NCBI GenBank assembly: GCA_030765055.1
Contig: JAUKNK010000326.1
Coordinates: 62,001-126,000, forward strand
Direction: 5' to 3'
Source of the DNA: Mantis religiosa
Lineage: Eukaryota; Arthropoda; Insecta; Mantodea; Mantidae
Length of the DNA stretch: 64,000 bases
This document shows positions 1 through 11,444 of this stretch, piece after piece. Below the pieces are notes generated by a model, which worked only from the letters and a program-made list of their open reading frames with translations, was not told where the DNA came from and made no database searches. Made by a program: the position numbers and the translations under genes. Positions within the stretch are counted from its first letter, which is position 1; every line of letters begins with the position of its first letter.

Positions 1-310
1 CCAGATATCATTTGGTTAACAAAGAATTTAATAGAAATCAATCCTTTTTACCGACCTCTCCTTGCCGTCCACAGATGGCTCTGTATGCAATATATAAGCG
101 CGCAGTACCTGATTTGTAATTATTGACTATGTCTATACCAAATTATAATTATAATTATTGCTCAGCTAAGCGTCATGTTTAATTGTCTTCTGTCGAACTG
201 GAGTGAAATATATCCAGTATATCTACTTAAAGAGTAGTAAAGGCACAAAGGTTTTTCTTTGGGAGAGGAAGTATCCTAAACATAGTATAAGGTTGAGCCC
301 TTCAGCTGCT
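1..310 (+). repeat. Array block C (core), copy 1, 5-prime truncated by window edge
   Basis: The copy starts mid-block. The core motif CCACAGATGGCTCTGTATG lies at about 69-87. It matches the copy at 34600-34895 nearly base for base, and the following block D also matches that copy, so the two are close paralogues. No coding frame is supported here. Confidence 0.85.
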
Positions 311-2650
311 TTTCTTATGGGTTCCTTAATACTTGTCTTCATGTTTTTGATAGTTGTATCCAATAACAGAAAGTGACATATTTAAAAACATATCTCTCAT
401 ATACCTTCATAGCAAAGTCTAGAAAACCGTCAGTGACCTGTTCATTCAAGATGGTAAAATGTAATAGGGAGACAAAATCTTATAACAGAACAATCTAGAG
501 TCTTAATAATACACAATTTAAGTAACAGTACATGGAATAAGACATTTTGTATGCATTCTTTGTTATTTGTCTAAATTTACCAAAATTGATACTTAACTCA
601 AATATGGGTCACTAATCGATTTACTCAAAAAACATTTGACCATCTCGTAAACACTTCCATATTAACATATTCCCCTTTTCGTCTACAAGACAATTACGAA
701 TAAGTTAATGTTTATCTCGATATACGACATGATAGAGCAGCAGAAGTTTGTACCAATAATCTCTACAAGGGTCATGTAAATACTACAGATTTTTATAATG
801 TATACCATTCCACTTACACGATCTGCTTCATCAGAAGTAGCTAGACGTACATAATATATAAATAGAATAATACGGTTTGGACTTAGAGCCTTTTGTACAT
901 TAATATTTTGTAAATGTGACATTCGAAAAATAAAGAAATGGTCACTAACAAAATTGAAGAAATAAAGAAAATTAACACAAAATATACCAAAGCTATGTAC
1001 TTACAATAATTTGGTAGTTATTATATTTCAACCTACAATTCGAAATTACGTAATTGTAGACTCACTGACGAAAGAGAGAGAATGCAGCTTTAAAACAGGC
1101 GAGTGGAAATTTGTCGCTGTTTAACTAAACACTACAAATAAAATCAAAGCTTTCAATAAAAACTATAAACTCAGGAATCTGAAAACATTTAAAAAAATAC
1201 TTGCAAAACAAGGTACATTTGACAGGAAATTTTTTCAAAAGTCTTTAATATATCTAAAGAACCCTTTGATCAAATTACAGCATTTAAAATTTGCTTAATA
1301 TAATTGATATGTGGCTCTTAAGTTTTGTGTGAATGTTCTCAAAAGTTTTCTTTATTCTTAATGATATCTGCAGAACTGGTAATCTGGCAAGAGATGAACG
1401 AAGTTTTATTGAACTGCGAACACACCTCACGTTAAAAGCCCCAATTTATGTAACTTTTATCTACTTGTCTCTATTTGGAACAATGTTAATTTTCATAAGC
1501 GTACACCATTTTCTTTCTCTATTTTGGACACAGCAGACAGAAAAATTACTGCATTCCACTCAGAAAGGGACTTCATAAATTTACCGCTCTGACATTAACG
1601 GAATCAATGAAGATATTTTTGTAAAACGCTCTCTCTAAGCACAACAACAGCATCCTTCAAAGTCTGGAAAACCTGCGCAATCCAAGCTAAAGTTTCACAA
1701 GGATATACCCATATTCATGACAATTATGATTCCTAAAAAGTGACTATTCTGATTATAATGCAATATTTTTAAGTTATTTCCAAATCTTGAATTTTCTGAC
1801 AATGTCTTCTTTACGTCCTGCATTACCTTTGTTTAACTGGTACACACCGACGACATCTTACTGCTCGGAAAATTTAAACCTCGTTAAAGTAGATACTAGA
1901 TTATGTCTAAGAACTTCTGTGAGGATATTCCTGTTATTCTTTCGAATTTTGAAATAGTTATATTTTCTCACAGAGGTCGTTATATCTTTCTTATATCGTG
2001 ACCAAGCAAAGAGACTGGACTGACAAAGCCATGATATAGCCATGACGTCTTAGAACATTTGTACGTTGCTGTCGTCTGGTGTATTCCCATATGCCAGTTC
2101 CAACTACAAGGAAACTGCCATCTGTTTATTTGAAAGCACACGTGCCGTTGCACGTCACTAGGAATATTTAAATTTCTACTAGGTAATAAGCCAAGAGACC
2201 TAAAATATTACCTTAAAATTTTAAATAACTGGACTTGTGACTCAAAATGCTGTGAAAGTAATATATGACAGTCGCGAAATCTGTCAGAATAGCACAAAGC
2301 GGGTAAAATAGTATCAAAATACAACTGACATGTCCCTAAGTCTTCTAAAAGAGTAAATGTGGGGTCAGAATACGATATAAAGTATATAAATTCTCCCCAA
2401 AGCTCCAACAGATCGTACAGATATACCCTTGATTAGGTCTGGATTAAGGCCCAAGGCTAGTTTCGTGTTTGTTCAGAAAACTTTGTCTCACATACTTGGG
2501 AAATGAATCTACTTTGGTCTTTAAGATATGATGCTTCCAGACTCACGAGATCTTTAATAAAATGTTTTCCTTTGTATTCTTCGTAGCCCAAAACATATTT
2601 CCAAAGAACTATCGATACTGAATTTTTGGGTGAAATGTAACGCTACCTTA
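310..2650 (+). repeat. Array block D, copy 1 (full)
   Basis: This 2.3-kb non-coding block follows C and is collinear with 34895-37270 and, apart from insertions, with 9310-11445. Landmarks shared by all three are CTTTTCTTATGGG at the start, a stretch with AACACTTCCATATTAAC, and an end near AATTTTTGGGTGAAATG. It carries a short (AG)4 at about 1073 that is hugely expanded in the 34.9-kb copy. The short open frames here are not conserved between the copies, so I treat the block as non-coding. Confidence 0.8.
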
Positions 2651-2799
2651 CCTAATATATGTACTAGGCAGAGAAATAAAAATTCACGATTATAGGTTCA
2701 ATCAAGGTCATATGAAAGCGTGCAAGTGAGGAATAACACACATAGAATATCTATAAATATAACTTAAGCAACAGCGCTGTTGTCAATAATTATGGAAAT

Positions 2800-2960
2800 G
2801 TCAGAAACTTTTATCTAAGTTTACCTTATACGGCTCAGGTAACAATGGTGAGAATAGGAAAACCAATTTGTAACTGGATACCTCTTCAAAACTTGCGTTA
2901 ACGTATTGAATTAAAAACGAAGATATTATCAAGGACCTAGGCAGTGAAAAATAATCATAA
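2800..2960 (-). repeat. Inverted fragment of array block H
   Basis: Read on the minus strand, this matches the start of block H: a TATCCAGTTAC segment, then TTCTCACCATTGTTACCTGAGCC as in the variant at about 43888-43912. It is joined directly to a minus-strand LINE 3-prime end at 2961, so LINE and block were inverted together. The 150 bases before it (2650-2800) show nothing I can identify. Confidence 0.6.
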
Positions 2961-3150
2961 AATGAGGCTAGGCTAGGCCTTTTATTTTTGTTTGATATGC
3001 CTGGTGCCGGTAAAATGGACCCGGCTTACAGGCTCTACATTTGCATTGTATTACACTTTTCAGTTATTGCTGGTTTTGACGTCATGGCTTTACATAAAGC
3101 CCATACGGCGTCCCTTTATGGGCACACCGAGAACAGCTTTAGCTAGTCCA
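2961..3150 (-). mobile_element. Jockey-type LINE family 1, 3-prime UTR fragment
   Basis: On the minus strand this matches the 3-prime UTRs at 26340-26697 and 28700-28940. Shared landmarks are GTTCTCGGTG, CCGTATGGG, AGCCTGTAAGC and TACCGGCACCA. It ends in a short tandem repeat, CCTAGCCTAGCCT, rather than poly(A). Only about 190 bases of a severely 5-prime-truncated copy remain, with no coding part. Its 3-prime end abuts the start of an inverted block H. Confidence 0.75.
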
Positions 3151-3572
3151 TTTTCTTAATGTGTTACATTCATAGTGCCTTCTCAAGCCACTCATCTACA
3201 AATCATATTTTTCTATTTGCCCCAAGTTCAAGAGAGCTTAGAGTTAGATTGCACACGTTGTTGTTTATACAAGAGGGATACAGAAGACTGAAGTAACAGC
3301 TAACAGTTTAATAAGTGAATTGTTACATTCTGCTTTTCCAGTTTATACCTGTTGCCATGGAGTTAGTAACTAATGCATCTTAGCGTTTTAAAGATTCATA
3401 GAGATTAGAACATAGGAACCAAACGCAACAAATTTGTCGCAAATATTGACATATAATAACATGAATTAAAAATTTAGTTGTTCTATCATTTTTGCGTGTA
3501 ATAGGGCTTGTCCGTATCTAAACATATGCCAGTTAAAGGAAGTTACATGTCATTCAAAATTGGACCTGGTTG
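3150..3572. other. Unassigned stretch
   Basis: The first bases, TCCATTTTCTTAATG, resemble an internal part of block H near 6955. The remainder shows no gene, repeat or transposon that I recognise. Confidence 0.4.
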
Positions 3573-3896
3573 ATTTGAACATCATTTGACACATTTTTTT
3601 CATCATTCAATATGACTTAAGGTTGTAATTTTTTCTTATCTTGAAAGATGAATGTCTTGTAACCCTAAGCTCTATGTACCCCGCATTCATTTCAACATTA
3701 TTTCATTCATCTTCCGATATGAGTTAACGTTGAAGGTTTTCCCTTATCGTTAAAGATGAATGTCTGGTAACTCTAAGCTCTATGTACCCTGTACTCATTT
3801 GAGCAGCATTTCATTCATCGTCCGATATGACTTAACGTTGGACGTTTTCTCGTTATCCTAAAAGATGAACGTCTGGTAACTCTAAGCTCTATGTAC
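3573..3896 (+). repeat. Tandem repeat, period about 109 bases, three copies
   Basis: Three consecutive copies each end in CTAAGCTCTATGTAC, at about 3665, 3773 and 3882. Each also contains CATTTCATTCATC or a close variant, a CGATATGA(C/G)TTAACGTTG segment and AAAGATGAA(T/C)GTCTGGTAA. Copies 2 and 3 are closer to each other than to copy 1. No other copy of this tandem was noticed in the window. It sits just before block F. Confidence 0.85.
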
Positions 3897-4900
3897 ATAC
3901 AGTTGATATATCCTGATGAAGTTAGTTCTTTACTTATAAATTCAAATGTATTGAGCTTTCTTTTAATTAACAAACGTACCAAACACTTCGGAAACTCTCA
4001 GCTGTTTCTTTTCGGCTATGTTTCACTCGACTATGTGATAATTCCGAGTATTAAAAACGATTTTAAAGTATAAAACAGGTTACAGCCTGTTAAATCTGTG
4101 GGCAATTGAGATGCGAATACTTTTAGATATAAACGAAAAATCTAGATTTTGTTTATACGATGCAAAGTTAAAACCTGAAATGCTGTTGCAGTGTATTGTT
4201 ATAAATATTTCAGCAATCAGAAACTACATTAATAAAAATTGCTAAAGGAAATTTAATAACAAGTCAGCAAATGTTTTCGAACAAAGCTAGGTCACTCCCT
4301 ACCCAGGAGTGCATTTTGTGTTAGATGACCGACTTGAGTATTTGTTTCTATGCTTAATGCTTTCTTTACATAAACCAACTGGTACCTTACCTGCAAAAGT
4401 TATTAAAATATTTAGAGTTATTCTTACAAGATCTACCACATCCTGCAGTAAAAGTTCTATTTTCATCGTAACAATATTATGAAGAAAGAAATCGTCTGCG
4501 TGAGGTAGCAAACGTCATCCTGAATATATAAAAGATGGCAGTTATATACGAGCGATACATTAAAAGGATGTAGCTATCCCACCTTCAGAAAGTATCCTTA
4601 CTTAAAAAAGTTGACCTTTTAGTGTGAAATGGGTCCAACAAATTAACAAAAATATCACAGGTAAAATATATTTGCACGACCAGAGAAATATATTGTAGGA
4701 TTATTCGACAATTGACTGTCAAGTTCCCTTCATTGTGGTTGTCTTGTGAATTATTTAACATAACTAATAGATCTAAGATATAGGCAAAGTCTTGCAGCAC
4801 AAAGACTACAGATATATTTAAAATTTGTAATTTATAACAATTATAATAAAAATTTACGAGATACCCTTTGCCTTTTATTTCTATGTAAAAATCACTTTAC
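3897..4900 (+). repeat. Array block F, copy 1 (5-prime part shortened)
   Basis: This is homologous to 16090-17560 and 60320-61850. The entry point matches the middle of those copies (compare 60800-60960). Landmarks are ACCCAGGAGTGCAT near 4300, TTACAAGATCTACCAC near 4426, and a GTCTGCGTGAGGT segment near 4494. The RTE-like LINE that precedes F in the other two copies is absent here. Confidence 0.75.
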
Positions 4901-4904
4901 ATAA

Positions 4905-5345
4905 AAGTCCTAAATCATACTTGAAGTAAACAGAGAGTAGGTCTTTGTGAAACAATGGACTGGGAAGTCAGCAAGATTGTAATAACCTGAGATACATTTG
5001 AGCCAATATACTATATACGACATTTTTTAGCTGTCTCAATTACTCATACAATGCATTTGTTTTGGTCCACAAACAATGTAAAATGGAATCTTTTCACTGA
5101 CCGTATTTTGCTGCCGACATATGGCTCTGCATTTTTTATGTTATCCTGAGAAGAACACTTATGAACATTTACCTGGCTTTATAACAAAATGTATTTATTC
5201 TGCTTGTGTATAGCTTAAATTTGATTGCTGCGATATTATATTCAGGAAAGTTATTGAAAAATATTGATACCAAATATCACAAAAATAGTTCAAAGCAAAC
5301 ATTTTTCACGAACATCGCTTTTGTCTTGCATCTTTTAAGAATGCC
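4905..5345 (+). repeat. Array block K1 (diverged core), copy 1
   Basis: This is collinear with 17560-18100. The core position reads GCCGACATATGGCTCTGC at about 5112, a degraded form of the C motif. Landmarks shared with the second copy are TCAATTACTCATACAATG and CCACAAACAATG. Confidence 0.7.
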
Positions 5346-5690
5346 TGACTTTGATATTTGATTTGCCGTATTTTAGGCTCGCTGTTTGTATACTGCGTGT
5401 CTTTGATTGCTAAGGTCATAACGCACATTGCTCTGTAGTAATATCTCGTCTGTTTTTAACACTAACATTATAGAGATAGAAGATCTACTAGTGTTGCCGC
5501 AATCTAAATTCCGAATACATACAAAAAGGTAGTTACAGAGTCGAGTATCTTCCAAAAATGTAAGTACACCATCTATAAGAAATATTCTTTATGTGGCAGT
5601 TTATTTATATTTTGTCAAATATAAATTACAAAAATTTGTCAACAAATTATCATATGTTTACTACATTTGCATAACCAACAAATTGTATAC
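5345..5690 (+). repeat. Array block G, copy 1
   Basis: This matches 18100-18405 and 37600-37945. It shares ACTGCGTGTCTTTGAT and TAATATCTCGTCTG with those copies. It is also a remote relative of block J, which carries ACTGCGTGTCTTAAATCAC. Confidence 0.7.
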
Positions 5691-6474
5691 CCGAAATCTG
5701 TAGCTGCGGTGTCACTTAATGACTTATGTATAATTGCCTATAAATACTAAATAATAAAATTAAAATATTATTACAGATAGAATCCGATATTGCTAAAACA
5801 TGTTATTTGATGTAATTGTTGTGTTTTCGAGATATTTTTCGATCTTCTGCTGATTTTACATCTTAACTGTTCTATGCTCCATTCTTGTGTTACTTGTAAC
5901 CTAATGGTAATAGCATGAAACATGTAAAGAAGACACAGCTACCCGCTTTTTAACTATTTAACCATCTCTTCATTCACCTGTATCTTGCCTGTATATTCAA
6001 CGGTATATTATAACTATATTATTGTAACACTTCAACTTAAACGTGTAGCAAATAGAAGTAGTAGTCTCTTTAGAAGAATGGGAGGAGAAATCAGTGTGAG
6101 TAATATAGTTACCTACTCTTGTAAACATTTATTATGTCGGAGACGTTCTGTTGATCATCTTAAATTCCCACACGGGAGTGTCTTTTGTGCGGAAACAATT
6201 TTTCACCAACTGCACTTTGCTGCCCACAGATGACTCTACTTGTTATATGTTATCGTAGGAGAAGAGATTTATTCCCAATTATAAGGTTTCATAATAGTTT
6301 GTAATTTATTTGTTTATATATATGTGTGTTAGACTTGAATGTTTCTTTACAGATTGAGAATAAACAGCACTTGCAGTGTACACTGAGAAAATGTCATACG
6401 CAAAATAATTGTCTGCGAGAAATGAAGTCTGCCAAACTAAATATATATTTAAATGTTTTGATTTGTTCTTTTAA
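5690..6474 (+). repeat. Array block K2 (diverged core), copy 1
   Basis: This is collinear with 18405-19200, 37945-38606 and 49285-49690. It follows the plan of block C: a GTTACTTGTAA(C/T)CTAATG start, a middle with GTGTGAGTAATA, and the core motif GCCCACAGATGACTC at about 6220. About 250 bases after the core the sequence is cut by a LINE fragment. Confidence 0.8.
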
Positions 6475-6690
6475 GGGAGAACGATTAAGTGCAGCTGCCC
6501 ACGACAAAGAGGGGCAACCCATTCCAAACCCTTTAAAACAAAATTTCAACAGCCAACAATTTCAAACACCCAGCTGAACATGGATCTACTAGTTCATTTC
6601 GCAGGTTAAGCCGCAAAGCGGCTAGGTACTGCGGCATATGACACCCGGACGGGGAAAGCCCCGCCCGACTAGGACTACCTCTGGACCTCT
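6475..6690 (+). mobile_element. Jockey-type LINE family 2, 3-prime UTR fragment with target duplication
   Basis: About 215 bases beginning GGAGAACG are foreign to the unit. The motif TAAGCCGC.AAGCGGCTAGGT matches the end of the larger LINE at 38607-39795. The tail is CCTCTGGACCTCTG, a short tandem duplication in place of poly(A). It is flanked by TGTTCTTTTA on both sides (about 6464-6473 and 6689-6698), a likely target-site duplication of about 10 bases. No coding sequence remains, and the short open frames here are chance. Confidence 0.75.
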
Positions 6691-8270
6691 GTTCTTTTAT
6701 GTGTACCATGCCAATAGCTTGTCAAAAGCATATAATCAGAGTTTTGGTACTTTTATCCAGTTACAAATACAAACATTAATAAGTAACTTTCATTCTCAGA
6801 AATGTCAGCTGAGTCATACGATTTAAACGTATATGACATTTGTTACACGTGTAGATACTAGAGTTGGCAAAACCATGCTCAGCCAGGTCTTCAGCATATT
6901 AGTCCAGCATATACAGAGATTGTTAGTAATATAATTGTTGTTACGAGCTTAATAATCCATTTTCTTCATGTTAATCAATAAAACCATTTGAAAAATTTAG
7001 CTAAACTTTTCTGTTGAAAATTTTGTTATTCGTTTTATAATTCTGCATCTTTATAGTCATATGTATTGTGAGTCGCTATGATGTAGCTTTGTCACTTAAT
7101 TCTCTTTACATGGTCAGTGTATAAGAAAGCAGTAAGAAGAGTCATAGAATTAGATAAGAAGATTTTCCCAACGTATCGTTAAGTAGCGCCCCTTTAGCTG
7201 ATTTTTTATCCGCCTGCGGTGCCGTATGTAGTAAAACCGGGCGTTAAACACTACACATTTCATTTTTTAGCTGATCTTTGCTGTATTTAGCTTACGTTTT
7301 CCTGCATTTAGCTATATTTACAATGAATCTCTTCGACTCGTACTATTTGGTAATGTTTCAATGAACGTTCTCGATACGTTGTTTTAATTTAGTACAAATG
7401 TATTCTATTCCCTTATCACTTAACGTTTAGTAACCAAACCTAACCTAACAATACCTCCTCCTTGACGTAGACCTAAGTTAGAGTATTTCTCTACGTTCTG
7501 TTGAATTTAGCCATTTTATGATCTATTCTAAACCCTCGCATGTATTCTTTTAACTATTCTGTGATATCATTAGTATTTTGTTACACTTTTATCTGGTTAT
7601 GTGTGTTTTTGTGCCACTAGTATAGTTCTTTATGTCTTTTTTCTAAACTGTGATTATCATTAATCATGTTACAAAGTAGCTTGGAAGTTTCTCATGTGTA
7701 TTTTTTACTACTGCTATTAGTAGTCTAATGAACACTAACCTACAAGTACTTCGAAATCAGTAGCAAGAGTATCCTCCACTAATAGCTGAAGTATAGAAAT
7801 ATAGAAAACTAAAGTTAATAAGGCTGTGGAGGAGATTACTACTAAACAAACACACGGTTAGTAGAGGTTAAGCTAGGTTAGACTTTGAAGTGTGTTAACC
7901 AGAGTGAAGATGTATCAGATCTAGTAGAAGCATACAGAATATATAAACTACCATTAAAGGTCAATATAATACTGTAACAATATACAAACTTTAGATCATA
8001 CGTACTTAAACAACAAAGACTACAGTGACTTTCAGATGGTTGTCCTTTAGGGCTATCAGACAGCCAATCAGACACTTTGTGCTTTGTTACTTTGAATTTC
8101 ACATTTCTGTGCAAGAAAGATAACCTACTATTAAATATAATTAACCGGGAGAAACTGATTAATATCTAATTAACCACAAATAACTTTCACTAAGCAAGGC
8201 TAAAACATAATAAAGCATCAGTTGCATAAGTCGAGTACCTCACAAGATGGCACAATACCAGATGAAAATA
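6690..8270 (+). repeat. Array block H, copy 1
   Basis: This is homologous to 19200-20600, 28945-30380 and 61860-63300. It opens with TTCTTTTATGTGTACCATGCC, the site of LINE junctions. Inside are GTCAGCTGAGTCATACGAT near 6806 and GGTCAGTGTATAAG near 7110. A CCTAACCTAAC tract lies at 7439-7449, and a TAGGTTAGAC partner on the other strand lies near 7875. No reading frame is conserved between copies. Confidence 0.85.
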
Positions 8271-8640
8271 TCATTTTCTAAATAAACTTGAGCTTCTTAT
8301 ATTTTGTAAAATCTCTCTTAATAGTTCGATCACATTACGATATTTATATTGGCATATCAACATATTATGTTCTTGAATACTGTAGTAGAAACTGTGAGAG
8401 CTTCATTTACAAGTATTTCATATATTTGATTCAAATTATAAACCTGAAAAATTTTCTTCTAATGTATAACATTAAAGATTTATGTTGACATGTTTCAAGA
8501 ATGTTTAATTCTCGCAAAGTGTTAAAGGTAAAGCATGTCTACAAAGTCCTCATTATTCTGAACGACTTCTACAACATTTTTTACTTGTAAGTCAAGACTT
8601 ATATACAACATTTTATATTAAATAAATGCAGATTGTGTTA
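8270..8640 (+). repeat. Array block I, copy 1
   Basis: This matches 20600-20990, 30380-30770 and 40015-40370. Landmarks are CTTCTTATATTTTGTAAAAT and a CATATCAACA segment. It leads straight into block C here, with block J missing. Confidence 0.75.
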
Positions 8641-9310
8641 AAACATTAATTTATATCAATTCTTTGATCTCATTATCGAATTCTCAGATATTTTTTCTAT
8701 TCTTTAAAAACCTAAGTTTCGTTCTCCTGTTACTCGTAATTCATAGGAGTAGCAACAAACTTGAAAAACGTGATATAGCGAGTCGCTTGTTAACTAACAC
8801 TTCAGTCTCCTTTATCAGTCTTGTATGTACAACGAAATATGTAATTAAACTGTTTGTATAAACGTTTACATAAACCTGTAGCAAGTACAAAAGTAAGGCT
8901 TTGTAGAAAACTGAGTTAAGAAAGCTGTGTGAGTGTAATACATTAACTTAACCTCATAAGTATGTATAGTACCAGGACAAATACATTTAGTTATTTCGGT
9001 TGAGCAGTACAAGATATATTTAGGTTAACAAAGAACTTAATAGAAATCAATCTCTTTACTGACCGCTCCTTCCTGATCACAGATGACTCTGTATGCGATA
9101 TATGATCGTGGAGTACAATATATGTAATTATTGTCTATGCTTTAGATAATTAGAATTAGAATTACTAATCAGCAAAGGTATTGTTTAATTGATTTTGTCG
9201 AACAGGAGTGAAAAGTATCTAATATATCTACTTAGAAAGTAGAAAAGGAACAAAGGTTTTTCTTTGGCAGAAGAAGTATTATAAACCTAGTATAAGGTTG
9301 AGTCTCTTGA
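8640..9310 (+). repeat. Array block C (core), copy 2
   Basis: This is a complete copy with the motif ATCACAGATGACTCTGTATG at about 9074. The conserved part includes CTTGTTAACTAACACTTCAGTCTCC-type sequence near 8785 and an AATATGTAATTAAACTG segment near 8836. It contains the open frame at 8664-8861, described separately. Confidence 0.85.
8664..8861 (+). CDS. Candidate conserved micro-ORF of block C, 65 codons
   Basis: The predicted peptide has a hydrophobic segment LSFVLLLLVIH at about residues 18-28, resembling a signal peptide or membrane segment. A charged RDIASRLLTNTS stretch and a YVIKLFV C-terminus follow. The same frame is open in the C copies at 13711-13938 (no ATG), about 31316-31513 (no ATG in the part read), 40399-40596 and about 44240-44426. 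It is shortened at 34219-34404 and frameshifted in the 21.6-kb and 58.0-kb copies. No family is recognised. Nucleotide similarity continues past the stop codon, so the open frame may simply be retained by recent ancestry. Whether it is translated is unknown. Confidence 0.3.
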   Translation: MISLSNSQIFFLFFKNLSFVLLLLVIHRSSNKLEKRDIASRLLTNTSVSFISLVCTTKYVIKLFV

Positions 9311-9760
9311 CTGCTTTTCTTATAGGTACATTGGTAATTTGACATCGAATATATTTGATATTTATAACCAAATACAGTACATGACATATTTAAAAACATA
9401 TGTTTCAGATAACTCCATAACAAATGAATTGCTTTAAGTTGTCTGGAATGCCCTCAGAGTCCTGCTCATTCAGGATGCTAAAATTCTAAAAGGGAGACAA
9501 AATCTGGAGCTCTTTATAAAACACAATTTATGTAACAGTTCATTTGATACGCATCCCTTATTATTGGTCTAAATTTACCAAAATTGATACTTTTCTCTAC
9601 TTGTCTATTTTTGGGATGACATTTGCTTAAAAAAGCGTTAATTATCAGAAGCGTACACCACTTTCTTTCTCCAACATGAACATAGCAGACAGAAGAATTA
9701 CTGCATTCCACTCAGAAATGGACTTCATAAACATACCGCTCTGGGATCAAGTGAATTTAA

Positions 9761-9774
9761 CAGAAGGTGTTTTT
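9761..9774 (+). repeat. Target-site duplication, left copy (SINE insertion)
   Basis: The 14-base sequence CAGAAGGTGTTTTT is repeated exactly at 10429-10442. The uninterrupted paralogue at about 36256 reads GAAGGTATTTTTATAAAACG, so the empty site has a single copy. This supports insertion by target-primed reverse transcription. Confidence 0.85.
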
Positions 9775-10428
9775 GTGGAAACGTAGTCTCAGACTGAAAA
9801 ATTCAATGCCATAGCCGGAATTTGAACCACGGATCTTCTGGTTTCCGTCCAGCCGCGCTACCATTGTGCTACTATGGCCAACGTGCCGACATGACATTAA
9901 ATTCTCCAACTGACTCATATTTTCCCGGTAAACCACTTAGGAGTTCTCATACACACATGAGACAACTACCTTAATGGCGACTTACTACATGTAAGTACTT
10001 TAAGGCCCGGGCTTTATAGTTAACCACTATTAGGTCAATTAATGGAAATTAATTATTCTTTTCACACTGGCCGTGTGTAGGCTAAATTGTGGAAACGTAG
10101 AGTCAGACTGAAAAATTCAATGCCATAGCCGGGATTTGAACCACGGATCTTCTGGTTTCCGTCCAGCCGCACTACCATTGTGCTACTATGGCCAACGTGC
10201 CTATATGACATTAAATTCTCCAACTGAGAACCGGGAAAATACGAGTCAGTTGGAGAATTTAATGTCATATCGGCACGTTGGTCATAGTAGCACAATGGTA
10301 GTGCGGCTGGACGGAAACCAGAAGATCCGTGGTTCAAATCCCGGCTATGGCATTGAATTTTTCAGTCTGACTCTACGTTTCCACAATTTAGCCTACACAC
10401 GGCCAGTGTGAAAAGAATAATTAATTTC
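9775..10428. mobile_element. tRNA-derived SINE, fold-back (head-to-head) composite
   Basis: Two or more copies of a tRNA-like SINE lie in opposite orientations. The plus-strand copy at about 10263-10350 has an A-box-like TAGCACAATGG and a B-box-like GGTTCAAATCC. It can fold with a 7-bp acceptor-like stem (GTCATAG with CTATGGC), a 4-bp D stem and a mismatched T stem. The anticodon loop lacks the usual U33, so it is a pseudo-tRNA head, not a working tRNA. Minus-strand copies lie at about 9785-9900 and 10085-10200. The 14-base duplication encloses the whole structure, so it was inserted as one unit or rearranged inside one insertion. The matching 91-residue open frames on both strands are products of the palindrome, not genes. 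Confidence 0.75.
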
Positions 10429-10429
10429 C
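10045..10429. repeat. Near-perfect inverted repeat, arms about 183 bases, 18-base spacer
   Basis: The left arm, 10045-10227, and the right arm, 10246-10429, are almost exact reverse complements. The spacer is GAACCGGGAAAATACGAG. Transcribed through, it would make a long hairpin with the tRNA-like heads inside the stem. Confidence 0.9.
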
Positions 10430-10442
10430 AGAAGGTGTTTTT
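10429..10442 (+). repeat. Target-site duplication, right copy (SINE insertion)
   Basis: This is an exact repeat of 9761-9774, after which the host block D resumes. Confidence 0.85.
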
Positions 10443-11444
10443 ATTAAACGTTCTCTCTAAGCACCACAACAGCATTTTTCAAATGCCGGGAAGCCTACCC
10501 ACACCACTCTAAAGTTTTACAAGGATATACCTATATTTACCAAAATTATCATTTCTAAAAAGCGACCATTCTGATTAGAATGCAATATTTTTAAGTTATT
10601 TCCAAATCTTGAATTTTCTGACATGTCCTCTTACGTCCTGTAGTACGTTTGTATTACTGGTAAACACCGACGACATCTTACTGCTCGGAAGATGTAAATC
10701 TCGTTAAAGTAGATACTAGATTATGTCTAAGAACTTCTGTGTGGATATTCCTGTTATTCTTTAGAATGTTGATATATAGGTCGCTGTGTTTTCTCACAAA
10801 ATGGCGATGCTGCTTGCTTATATCGTGTCTAAGCAAAAGGACAGGAATGATAAAGCCATGACATAGCAGGACGTCTTAAAATATTTGAACATAGCTGGCG
10901 TCTGGTGTATTCCCATACGTCAGTTCCAGCTACAACAAAACTGTCATCTGTTTATTTGAAAGCACACGTGCCAGTGCACGTGACTATGAATATTCAAATT
11001 TATACTATGTAATAAGCCAAGAGAACTATAAAATGTTACAATAAAATTTTAAATAACTTGACTAGTGGCACAATATTCTATGAAAGTATTTTATGACAGT
11101 CGTGAAATCTATCAGAATAGCACAAAGCGGGTAAAATAGTATCAGAATACTACTGACATATCTCGGGGTTTTCTAAAAGGTTAAATACGGGGTCAGAATA
11201 CGATATAAAGTATCTAAATTCTCCCCAAATCTCCAACAGATCGTACAGATATGCCCTTGGTAAGGTCTGGATTAAGGCGTAAAGGTTAGTTTGGTGTTGG
11301 AGGTTTGTTCAGAAAACCTGGTCTCACAAACCTGGGAACTGAACATAATTTTGTTTCTAAGGATTGCTGTTCTAAGCATCACAAAACTTTAATAAAATAG
11401 TTTCCTTTGTATTCTTTTGTGTCCCAAACGTTTCCAGAGAGCTA

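Noticed and set aside
1333..1578. An 81-codon frame in block D
   Set aside because: The paralogous block at about 35965-36220 does not keep the frame, so it looks like chance.
7430..7450. A true chromosome end
   Set aside because: The CCTAA tracts are only two to three units long, recur inside every block H and lie in continuous sequence.
10263..10350. A possible functional tRNA gene
   Set aside because: It has A- and B-box-like sequences and an acceptor stem, but the T stem is mismatched, U33 is missing and the sequence continues into a SINE body.
10062..10411. Two 91-codon frames with nearly the same peptide on opposite strands
   Set aside because: They are the two arms of the SINE palindrome read outward; the peptide is translated tRNA-like sequence.
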